A DNA stretch of 14,220 bases, from positions 1-14,220 of the forward strand of contig JBOHER010000091.1 in NCBI GenBank assembly GCA_050701115.1. Direction: 5' to 3'. Position numbers and translations under genes: made by a program. Within the stretch, counting starts at the first letter, position 1. Every line of letters starts with the position of its first letter. Below, in pieces: positions 1 to 6,621 of this stretch. The notes beneath the pieces are model-generated. The model ran no database searches. It was given only the letters and a program-made list of their open reading frames with translations, and was not told the DNA's origin. Source of the DNA: JBOHER01 sp050701115 (GTDB lineage Bacteria > Actinomycetota > Actinomycetes > Mycobacteriales > Pseudonocardiaceae).

Positions 1-28
1 GCACCGAAGGCCACCTTCAGCTCGCTGC

Positions 29-1237
29 CTAGGCCCGTCGCTCGGTGGCGGACTCGCCGAGCGCGAGCATCGCGTCGGTCAGTTGCTGATCGGACAGATA
101 GGGCGCGGGCCCAAACCTCAGGTACGCACCTCGGCTGTCCGTGCGGACACCCCGGTCGGCGAGCGAGCGTTGCAATCCCTGCGCGTCCGCGCACCGCAGC
201 GCGAGGAAACCTCCATAGGCCTCGCGGGGCGCCGTCCGATCGCGACTGATCACGTCCGCGGGCAGGTCGAGCCGGTCGAATGCGCGTGCGAGCACATCCA
301 CTTGATGCAGAGACACCTTGCGTAAGAACTCCGGGGTAAGGCCGTGCTCGGTGAAGAACCGGAACACCCGCGCGGCACGGTAGTGGCTGGTCGGGTCGTA
401 GGTAGCACCGGCGAATCGGGTCGCACCAGCGGCGTAGTTCACCCGCCGTGGATCGGGTTCGGATGCCAGTTCCCCGAATTCGGCGAACCAGCCGGTCACC
501 ACGGGCCGGAACCGTTCGGCGTGCGGCGGAAGTCGCAGGAAGCAGTTCCCCTCACCGAGCTGTAAATACTTGTAACCGCCGCCGACCACCCACGCCCCGC
601 CGAGACCGAGCCGGTGAATGGGCATCTCGACCACGCCGAGCGCGTGATAAGCGTCGACCAGCAGTTCGGCGGACTGCCGCTCGCACGCCTCGGCCAGCTG
701 CGCCAAGTCCGGCACGATGCGGGCGGTCTCGAACAACACCGACGACAGCATTGCGGCGCAGGTGCGCCCGTCGACCCGCGCGGCGAGCCGTTCTGCGAGG
801 TTGTCCGCCGGCGCCACCGGCACCCGCACCACCTCGATTCCTTCCTCGGCCAGCCGGGCTAGTTGCCTGCGCAGCGTGTGAAACTCGCCGTCGGTGGTCA
901 CCACCCGGGGCCGTCTGCGCAGATCGACGGCGGACAGGAAACGGATCACCAGGTCGTGCGTGCTCGCACCGAGCGCGATCTGACCATCGGGATCGGCGAG
1001 CAGACGCCGGAATCCCTGGACGACCTCGGCCGCTTTGGCTTCCGCCCGCGCCCACTTGGCATCCACCTCGCGCGCGGCGTCCTCGAAGGATTCGAGCTGT
1101 CCCCGCAACGCGACATCCGGCCAGGCCTGGTGCGAGTGGCCGGTCAGCAGCAACCGGTCGGCCACCCCGAATCGCAGATAGTGCCCGGCAAGCGCGTTCG
1201 GGCTGGCCCGCAGGTCACACAGGGCCAGCGTGTTCAT
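29..1237 (-). CDS. kynU: Kynureninase-like PLP enzyme (aminotransferase class V fold)
   Basis: Predicted cytosolic, 402 aa, cleaving kynurenine to anthranilate and alanine. The fold-type I PLP pattern is visible: DAYH at 195-198 (Asp195 for the PLP ring nitrogen, His198 as in the D-x-x-H of kynureninases) and GGGYKYLQLGEG around the presumed Schiff-base Lys223, close to the SYKYLNxGPG motif of known kynureninases. The N-terminus carries GHSHQAWPD (33-41) in place of the usual DGNSLG-type loop, so this is a divergent subfamily. An ATG seven codons further upstream also exists, but the start at 1237 makes a 4-base ATGA overlap with the dioxygenase stop, the coupling used throughout this locus. 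Last gene of paaX-like/kynA/kynU. Product assignment rests mostly on the kynA neighbour; another class V cysteine desulfurase/epimerase-like activity is the alternative. Confidence 0.8.
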   Translation of the reverse strand: MNTLALCDLRASPNALAGHYLRFGVADRLLLTGHSHQAWPDVALRGQLESFEDAAREVDAKWARAEAKAAEVVQGFRRLLADPDGQIALGASTHDLVIRFLSAVDLRRRPRVVTTDGEFHTLRRQLARLAEEGIEVVRVPVAPADNLAERLAARVDGRTCAAMLSSVLFETARIVPDLAQLAEACERQSAELLVDAYHALGVVEMPIHRLGLGGAWVVGGGYKYLQLGEGNCFLRLPPHAERFRPVVTGWFAEFGELASEPDPRRVNYAAGATRFAGATYDPTSHYRAARVFRFFTEHGLTPEFLRKVSLHQVDVLARAFDRLDLPADVISRDRTAPREAYGGFLALRCADAQGLQRSLADRGVRTDSRGAYLRFGPAPYLSDQQLTDAMLALGESATERRA

Positions 1238-2049
1238 AGGGCACTCCGCACGGCCCACAGATCCGGAAATGCAGGCTTGCCAACGGTGGTGCGCAGATAC
1301 GCCGCACCGGGGGACCCCCCGGTGCCCACCTTGTCACCGATGGTGCGCTCCACCATCTTCACGTGCCGGTACCGCCACTCCTGCAGGCCTTCGTCGAGGT
1401 CGACCAGGTGCTCGCTCACGCTGGCCGGACCCGCGTCGTCCCGGTAGACCCGCAGCAGCATCTGCTGTACCTCCGCCGAGGGGCGCAGCGGCTCCCGCAC
1501 ATCGCGCTCGGCTGCCGCCGCGGGCACCGCATAGTCGTGCACCGCAAGATAGCGCAGGAACGAGTCGAACAACGAGGGGCGGGCCATGGCATCCGCGATG
1601 CGCGCGCGGTCCCGGCTGCCCCGCGGATAGTGTTCGAACACCCGCCGGTCACGCCTGCCGAGGACCGCCTCCAGCTCACGGAACTGCCCGGACTGGAACC
1701 CGCTGGAGGCCTCCAGCCGCTCCCGGAAGCTGGTGAACTGGCTCGGGGTCATCGTCTCCAGCACATCGATCTGCGCCACCACCACCTTGAGAATGGTCAA
1801 CGCTCGGCGCAAGGTGCGCACGGCGTGCGGTGTGTCGCCGGATTCCAGCCGCATCTGGAGGTGGGCGAGTTCGTGCAGCAACTGTTTGAACCAGAGCTCG
1901 TAGACCTGGTGCACGACGATGAACAGCATCTCGTCGTGCTCGTTCGAGCGGGGACGCTGCGCACCGAGCACATCGTCAAGGGCGAGGTAGGAGGTGTAGG
2001 TCAGGGCAGCGTGCTGGTCTTGCCCGGCAGGGCGTACCTCATCGGTCAT
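1234..2049 (-). CDS. kynA: Tryptophan 2,3-dioxygenase
   Basis: Haem enzyme, 271 aa, inserting O2 into L-tryptophan to give N-formylkynurenine, first step of the kynurenine route. Family signatures are strong: Y18-T-S-Y-L near the N-terminus, F43 and H47 in FIVVHQVYELWFKQ (substrate pocket), the GFQSGQFRELE block in the middle, and RYRHVKMVERTIG followed by GTGGSPGAAYLR near the C-terminus, where His229 is the expected axial haem ligand and the GTGGS loop contacts substrate. Length matches bacterial TDOs. Start ATG at 2049 overlaps the PaaX-like stop as ATGA (2046-2049); an upstream in-frame ATG at 2094 would lie deep inside that gene and is less likely. The kynureninase downstream overlaps by 4 bases as well, so all three are probably one translationally coupled mRNA. 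No kynurenine formamidase is found in this operon. Confidence 0.96.
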   Translation of the reverse strand: MTDEVRPAGQDQHAALTYTSYLALDDVLGAQRPRSNEHDEMLFIVVHQVYELWFKQLLHELAHLQMRLESGDTPHAVRTLRRALTILKVVVAQIDVLETMTPSQFTSFRERLEASSGFQSGQFRELEAVLGRRDRRVFEHYPRGSRDRARIADAMARPSLFDSFLRYLAVHDYAVPAAAAERDVREPLRPSAEVQQMLLRVYRDDAGPASVSEHLVDLDEGLQEWRYRHVKMVERTIGDKVGTGGSPGAAYLRTTVGKPAFPDLWAVRSAL

Positions 2050-2888
2050 GGCGCAGTCACCTCGTCGAAGTGGCGCTGGGCGTCGGGTGCCCACGCGCGG
2101 TAGAGATCGTCGAACAACGTCACCGCGGCCGCGCGCCGGGCGGGCAGGCTGCCCGGCTCGTCGGGAAGCTCGGGATCAAGGAACGGGAACTGCCGGAAGG
2201 CGTGCACCAACCTGGTGCGCAGCGCGAACAGCGCCGCGCCGTCGAGCGCGGCACGGACCCCCGGCGATCCGTACCGGCCGAAGTCGGCGACGAACGCGGC
2301 ATACCTGACTTCCAGGGCGTCCAGGTCCCATGCCCGCGCGACAAAGGCGCGCGCGTCCACGCTCGCTGCCGGTCTGCCGAGCATCAAGCCGGCGTGACTA
2401 CGCACATCCAGGTCGGCGAGCAGTTCGCTCACCTCGCGATGCCGGTCGCGCGGCGCGAGCCACATCCCGTCCTGGATGGAGCCGAAGCCGAGGAAACGCA
2501 GCCGCCGCACCAGCACCTCCCGCGCCTTCCGGCGATCGTCCGGAATGGTGTGCCAGAGCATCGTCCACTGCTCGGCATCCGACTCGGATCGGCCCAGCGA
2601 GAAGATCCGCCGATCACCGTCCGCCAGCATCGCGAGGCCGCGTGGCGTGATCAGGTAATGCACCTGCCTGCCGTGCTTGCTGCGCGCCAGCAGGCCGCGA
2701 TTCGCCAGCCGGGTCAGCGCTATCCGGGCCGCTCCCTGGGAGAACCCGAGTTCGGCGAGCAATGCCACCAGCCCACCGGACCACACCGCCCGAGACTCTC
2801 GGGGGTGAATGTATGCGCCGAGCAGGGTCATCACCAGTTCCTGCGGTGACGCATCGAACCGCTCGCTCGCGGCATCTGGGTCGCGCAC
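2046..2888 (-). CDS. PaaX-family transcriptional regulator
   Basis: 280-aa regulator resembling PaaX, the phenylacetyl-CoA-responsive repressor. Order of parts: N-terminal winged helix-turn-helix at about residues 15-95 (LLGAYIHP, WSGGLVALLAELGFSQGAARIALTRL as the HTH, then RQVHYLITPRG as the wing), the linker RRIFSLG, then the PaaX central and C-terminal domains with RRLRFLGFGSIQDGMWLAP. Starts at GTG 2886-2888; an internal ATG at codon 20 would remove part of the conserved N-terminus. The GTG lies 7-8 bases from a TATAGAGT element, so translation may be leaderless. It is transcribed away from the anthraniloyl-CoA genes and heads the kyn operon, so autoregulation and control of both directions is likely. 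PaaX proteins usually bind aryl-CoA thioesters; here anthraniloyl-CoA is the natural candidate ligand (inference). Confidence 0.92.
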   Translation of the reverse strand: MRDPDAASERFDASPQELVMTLLGAYIHPRESRAVWSGGLVALLAELGFSQGAARIALTRLANRGLLARSKHGRQVHYLITPRGLAMLADGDRRIFSLGRSESDAEQWTMLWHTIPDDRRKAREVLVRRLRFLGFGSIQDGMWLAPRDRHREVSELLADLDVRSHAGLMLGRPAASVDARAFVARAWDLDALEVRYAAFVADFGRYGSPGVRAALDGAALFALRTRLVHAFRQFPFLDPELPDEPGSLPARRAAAVTLFDDLYRAWAPDAQRHFDEVTAP

Positions 2889-2935
2889 ACCCTTACTCTA
2901 TACACAGCAGAACGCTCCGGTGTAGCTTGAGTCAC
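2889..2935. promoter_or_regulatory. Divergent promoter/operator region between the kyn and anthraniloyl-CoA operons
   Basis: Only 47 bp separate the GTG of the PaaX-like gene from the ATG of the rightward operon. Leftward, TATAGAGT (reverse complement of 2895-2902) is a plausible -10 whose transcript would begin almost at the GTG. Rightward, TATACA (2899-2904) and TAGCTT (2923-2928) are 18 bp apart and would place a transcript start close to the ATG at 2936. An imperfect dyad spans both: ACTC 2895-2898 and TACAC 2901-2905 facing GTGTA 2920-2924 and GAGT 2929-2932. This could be the PaaX-type operator. Hexamer matches are weak (3-4 of 6), so the positions are candidates only. Confidence 0.5.
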
Positions 2936-3736
2936 ATGCAGATCGGGATCGGCCTGCCGAGCACGACTCCGGGGGCGGACGGCAACCTGGTGGTCGAGTG
3001 GGCGCGACGGGCGGACACCGGTCCGTTCCGCACACTCGGGGCGCTGGATCGCCTGGTCTATGCCAGCATCGACCCGTTCGCCGCACTGGCCGCCGCCGCA
3101 GCGGTGACCACCCGGATCGGACTCGCCACCATGGTGGCCGTCGGTCCGCTGCGCGGGCTGGGGCTGCTCGCCAAGGAAGCCGAGTCGCTCGGCACCCTCT
3201 CCGGCGGCCGGTTCACCCTGGGGCTCGGCCTCGGGGCTCGCCATGACGACTACACCGAGGCAGGGGTGGACCACGCAGGCAGGGGACCCCGATTGTCCGA
3301 ACAGTTGGCTTACCTGCGTACGCACGACTGCGAGGTGGAGCTCCTGGTCGGTGGAGGCAGCGGAGCCGCGTTCGCCCGAATGGCGCGCTATGCGGACGGT
3401 TATGCGCACGGCGGCGGCCCGCCCCGCGCCTTCGCGTCCGCGGCCACCAAGGCGATCGCGGCATGGCATGACCTCGGCAGGCCTGGTAAGCCGACGCTGT
3501 GGGGGCAAGGGTACTTCGCACTCGGCGATCCGGATCGAGGCAGCGACTACCTTCGCGACTACTACGCCTTCACCGGACCATTCGCGGAAACCATCGCCGC
3601 GGCGAACCTGACATCGGCCCGCGCGATCAAGGACTTCGTCCGTGGGTACGAAGCCGAAGGCTGCGACGAGCTGATCCTGTTCCCCACGGTGTCCGATGTG
3701 GACGAAGTGGACCGGCTGGCCGAGGTGCTGGCATGA
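2936..3736 (+). CDS. Luciferase-like (LLM class) flavin-dependent oxidoreductase
   Basis: 266-aa TIM-barrel flavoenzyme of the bacterial luciferase/F420-dependent reductase superfamily. Recognisable segments: N-terminal MQIGIGLPST beta strand, DPFAALAAAAAVTTRIGLAT, then LAKEAESLGTLSGGRFTLGLGLG (the most conserved LLM block), VELLVGGGSGAAFARMARYADGY in the second half, and a C-terminal barrel strand CDELILFPT. Slightly short for the class (usually about 280-340 aa). Cofactor (FMN or F420) and substrate cannot be read from sequence. ATG 2936 is the first codon after the divergent promoter; longer in-frame extensions would run through the regulator gene. It ends in an ATGA overlap (3733-3736) with the anthraniloyl-CoA monooxygenase gene, so it probably acts on the same substrate stream. 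It could supply a reduction that the neighbouring degenerate OYE domain no longer performs. Confidence 0.85.
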   Translation: MQIGIGLPSTTPGADGNLVVEWARRADTGPFRTLGALDRLVYASIDPFAALAAAAAVTTRIGLATMVAVGPLRGLGLLAKEAESLGTLSGGRFTLGLGLGARHDDYTEAGVDHAGRGPRLSEQLAYLRTHDCEVELLVGGGSGAAFARMARYADGYAHGGGPPRAFASAATKAIAAWHDLGRPGKPTLWGQGYFALGDPDRGSDYLRDYYAFTGPFAETIAAANLTSARAIKDFVRGYEAEGCDELILFPTVSDVDEVDRLAEVLA

Positions 3737-5862
3737 GGACGGCGATCCTCGGCGCGGGTCCGGCGGGACTGTACCTGGCGATACTGCTCAAGAGATCCGA
3801 ACCCGGCCACCAGGTCACGGTCTACGAACGCAATCCTCCCGACGCCACCTTCGGCTGGGGCGTGGTGTTCTCCGAAGAGACTCTGGGCGCGCTACGCGAT
3901 GCCGACTACCCGAGCTATCTGGAGATCACCGATACCTTCGCGAGATGGGATGCGATCGACGTGTCCTATCGGGACACCATGTTGCGGTCCCGGGGTCACG
4001 CGTTCTCGGCTATCGCGCGCACCCGGCTGCTGGGCATCCTGCAGCGGCGGGCAGCGGAGTTGGACGTGACCCAGCGGTTCGGTGTCGAGGTCGACGACCT
4101 GGACACCATCACGGCCGACGCGGACCTGCTGGTTGGCGCCGACGGGGTGCGCAGTGTGGTACGGAGCAGCCGGCCGGAAGCGTTCGGCACCACCGTCACG
4201 CCGCAGGGATGCAAGTACATCTGGTTCGGAACGGACCTTGTCTTCGACGCCTTCCGGTTCATCTTCAGCCAGACCGAGCACGGGTTGTTCCAGGTGCACG
4301 GCTATCCGTTCGACGAGAACACCAGCACCTTCATCGTCGAATGCCCCGAGCCGACCTTGCGTGCGGCGGGCCTCGCCGACGCCTCGACCCCGGACACGAT
4401 CTCGTTCTGCGAGAAGCTGTTCGCCGACGAATTGTCCGGGCATCATCTGATGTCGAACAACTCGAGTTGGCTCACCTTCCCCCGGGTGCGCAATCGCGCC
4501 TGGCACACGACCGAAGAGCGGGTGCCGACCGTGCTGGTCGGGGATGCCGCGCACACCGCGCACTTCACCATCGGCTCCGGCACCAAGCTGGCCATGGAGG
4601 ACTCCATCGCGCTGGTCAACGCGTTCGTCCGGCACGGAAGCGACAGTCGCCAGAGTGTCCAGGCCGCATTGGCGCATTACGAGCAGGAACGGCGGCCGGT
4701 CATCGAGCGTTTCCAGCAGGCGGCATCGGAATCGGCCGACTACTTCTCCCGGGTGCGCTATCACGCCCATCTCGAGCCACCGCAATTCGTGTTCAACCTG
4801 CTCACCAGGAGCGGCCGGATCAGCCATCTCAACCTCGCGCTGCGGGATCCGGATTTCGTGCGCACGGTTGACTCCTGGTTCGCCAGCGGCGGCGCCAGCC
4901 TGCACCGGGTCAGCCCTCCCCCTGCGTTCACCCCGCTCCAGCTGGGTGAGCTCCGGCTGCGCAACCGGATCGCGCGCACCGGTATCGACGACTGGGCGGA
5001 TGCGGCGCACGACGGCGCGGGATTGGTGCTCAGCGAGTTGGTTGCCGCCACCGAGGACGGCAGGCGCACGCCGCAGACCGTGGTGCTACGGACGAACTCC
5101 GATGCCGACCGGCTTCGGGCCAGGGTCGCGGCAGCCCACTCCGAGGGCGGGGCAGTGTCCTTGCTGCTCGGCCACGCAGGCAGCCGCGCTGCCAGCCGCC
5201 CACCGGATCACGGCGTCGACATCCCGCTCCCCGAGTCCGCGTCCTGGCCGGTAGTGGCGGCGTCCGCAGTGCCCTACGGCCCTTACAGTCAGCTGCCGAG
5301 GGCGATGGACACCGACGACCTGTCGCGCGTCCGCGAAGGCTTCGCCGGGGCGGCCCTGCTCGCCGCCGAGGCGGACTTCGACATGCTCGAACTGGATGCC
5401 GCGCACGGACGGCTCCTTGCCGGTTTCCTGTCGCCGCTGACCAATCACCGGACCGACGAGTTCGGCGGTGGGCTGGACAACCGCACGCGGTATCCGCTCG
5501 AGGTGCTGGCTGCCGTCCGGGCCGTCTGGCCGGACGACCGGCCACTGGCGGTCCGGCTGAGCGTCACCGACTGGGCACGCGGGGGTCTGTCCCTCGACGA
5601 CGGCGTCCGCATCGCCCGCGCCATGGCCGACGCGGGCGTTGACCTCATTCACGTGGTAGCCGGGCAGACCGTGACCGAGAGCAGGCCCGACTACCGGCGT
5701 GGCTATCTCACCGCGCTCAGTGACCGGGTGCGCAGCGAGGCCAGGATCGCGACACTGGTCGGGGGCCACCTGGCCACCATCGACGCGGTCAACACGGTGC
5801 TCGCCGCGGGGCGGGCCGACATCTGCGTCGCCGAGTTCCCGCCACCACGGGAGGCAGCGTGA
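3733..5862 (+). CDS. 2-aminobenzoyl-CoA monooxygenase/reductase-like fusion protein with shortened OYE domain
   Basis: 709 aa, two domains. Residues 1 to about 390 form a PHBH-type FAD monooxygenase: GAGPAG dinucleotide motif at 7-12, DG motif with Asp137-Gly138, and GD motif GDAAHTAH at 270-277. From about Phe399 an Old Yellow Enzyme-like domain follows (TPLQLGELRLRNR, then FLSPLTNHRTDEFGGGLDNR). This architecture is that of aerobic 2-aminobenzoyl-CoA monooxygenase/reductase (described from Azoarcus evansii), which hydroxylates and dearomatises anthraniloyl-CoA. Unusual here: after the NR of the OYE start about 15 residues are missing before GAGLV; the catalytic segment reads D555-A-A-H558-G-R560 where H-x-x-H/N-G-Y is normal; and the protein stops right after GRADIC, lacking the GR..L..DP phosphate-binding segment and C-terminal tail. 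So the oxygenase looks intact while the reductase is doubtful. Coupled by ATGA upstream and GTGA downstream. Confidence 0.85.
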   Translation: MRTAILGAGPAGLYLAILLKRSEPGHQVTVYERNPPDATFGWGVVFSEETLGALRDADYPSYLEITDTFARWDAIDVSYRDTMLRSRGHAFSAIARTRLLGILQRRAAELDVTQRFGVEVDDLDTITADADLLVGADGVRSVVRSSRPEAFGTTVTPQGCKYIWFGTDLVFDAFRFIFSQTEHGLFQVHGYPFDENTSTFIVECPEPTLRAAGLADASTPDTISFCEKLFADELSGHHLMSNNSSWLTFPRVRNRAWHTTEERVPTVLVGDAAHTAHFTIGSGTKLAMEDSIALVNAFVRHGSDSRQSVQAALAHYEQERRPVIERFQQAASESADYFSRVRYHAHLEPPQFVFNLLTRSGRISHLNLALRDPDFVRTVDSWFASGGASLHRVSPPPAFTPLQLGELRLRNRIARTGIDDWADAAHDGAGLVLSELVAATEDGRRTPQTVVLRTNSDADRLRARVAAAHSEGGAVSLLLGHAGSRAASRPPDHGVDIPLPESASWPVVAASAVPYGPYSQLPRAMDTDDLSRVREGFAGAALLAAEADFDMLELDAAHGRLLAGFLSPLTNHRTDEFGGGLDNRTRYPLEVLAAVRAVWPDDRPLAVRLSVTDWARGGLSLDDGVRIARAMADAGVDLIHVVAGQTVTESRPDYRRGYLTALSDRVRSEARIATLVGGHLATIDAVNTVLAAGRADICVAEFPPPREAA

Positions 5863-6620
5863 TCTTCTTCGCCGAGCTCAGCTCCCCGGAAGTCGACGAC
5901 TTACTGCACGCCGCGCGCGTTCCGGTGTTGCTGCTGCCCATCGGCGCTGTCGAGCCGCACGGCCCCCATGCCCCACTGGGCACCGATCAGCTGATCTCGG
6001 CTGGTATGTGCGAGCGGGTCGCGCGCAGGCTCGCCGAGGATCCCGACGTCCGGGTGCTCGTGCTGCCGGGCTTGCCCTACGGCGTCACCCGGTACGCCGC
6101 GCGGTTTCCCGGCGGTGTGCACGTCGGCGAGAACACCCTGCACGCCATGGTGTTCGACGTGTGCAGCGCCCTGATCGACCAAGGGCTGTACCGCATCGTG
6201 CTGGTGAACAACCACTTCGAGCCCGAGCAGGTCGCGACGCTGCGCCGGGTGGTCGAGTCGGTGGAATCGGCGCACGGCAAGCGAATCGGCTACCTCGATT
6301 TGGTGCGCAGGGAGAACGCCCATCGGTTGACCGAGGAGTTCCGCTCTGGTTCGTGCCATGCCGGACAGTACGAGACCTCGCTCGTGCTCGCCGACCGACC
6401 GGATCTCGTCGACGTGGCAGCGGTGCGCACACTGCCCGCCGTGCCGGTGAACATGCCCGCGGCGATGGCGGCGGGGCGCACGGATTTCGTCGCTATGGGC
6501 ATGGTGGACGCGTACTGCGGAACGCCGGCCAAGGCAAGTGCCCTCGAAGGCGCGGCGACCTTCGACACGCTCGCCGCCATGCTCATCGAGCTGATCCGTG
6601 ACCTGGTCAAGGAGGGCTGA
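5859..6620 (+). CDS. Creatininase-family metal-dependent amidohydrolase
   Basis: 253 aa, matching creatininase length. The binuclear metal ligand set is complete: E32-P-H34-G-P-H, D43 (GTDQ) and H119-F-E121 in VLVNNHFEPEQ, which fits creatininase Glu34/His36/Asp45/His120/Glu122 with a constant small offset (numbering from memory of the Pseudomonas enzyme). The H-x-E form resembles true creatininase more than the NGHGGN form of FAPy deformylase or MftE-like members. Starts with GTG overlapping the previous stop (GTGA 5859-5862), so it belongs to the anthraniloyl-CoA operon. Substrate is not known. Creatinine is improbable in this context; candidate jobs are hydrolysis of N-formylkynurenine (the window has no ordinary formamidase, and formamide hydrolysis occurs in this family) or hydrolytic opening of a ring intermediate. 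Both are inference. Confidence 0.85.
   Translation: MIFFAELSSPEVDDLLHAARVPVLLLPIGAVEPHGPHAPLGTDQLISAGMCERVARRLAEDPDVRVLVLPGLPYGVTRYAARFPGGVHVGENTLHAMVFDVCSALIDQGLYRIVLVNNHFEPEQVATLRRVVESVESAHGKRIGYLDLVRRENAHRLTEEFRSGSCHAGQYETSLVLADRPDLVDVAAVRTLPAVPVNMPAAMAAGRTDFVAMGMVDAYCGTPAKASALEGAATFDTLAAMLIELIRDLVKEG
6609..6615 (+). promoter_or_regulatory. Strong Shine-Dalgarno for the CoA ligase
   Basis: AAGGAGG, complementary to the anti-SD of 16S rRNA, sits 6 bases before ATG 6622 and inside the last codons of the creatininase-family gene. It decides the ligase start over the in-frame GTG at 6598. It is the only strong SD in a run of genes that otherwise rely on 4-base overlaps, so the ligase may be translated independently of its upstream neighbour. 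Confidence 0.8.
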
Positions 6621-6621
6621 G

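Noticed and set aside
6..18. GAAGG/CCTTC hairpin just after the kynureninase stop
   Set aside because: Five-base stem with a three-base loop and no T-run; too weak to call a terminator, and the sequence may belong to a gene beyond the window.
3499..5862. Longer 787-codon version of the monooxygenase starting inside the luciferase-like gene
   Set aside because: The additional N-terminal part is an Arg-rich shadow of the LLM gene; the FAD motif begins at ATG 3733, which also gives the ATGA overlap.
5834..5900. Possible frameshift hiding the missing C-terminus of the monooxygenase/reductase
   Set aside because: No other frame after 5862 encodes the expected OYE end; the sequence goes straight into the creatininase-family gene with an exact GTGA overlap, so the short end looks real.
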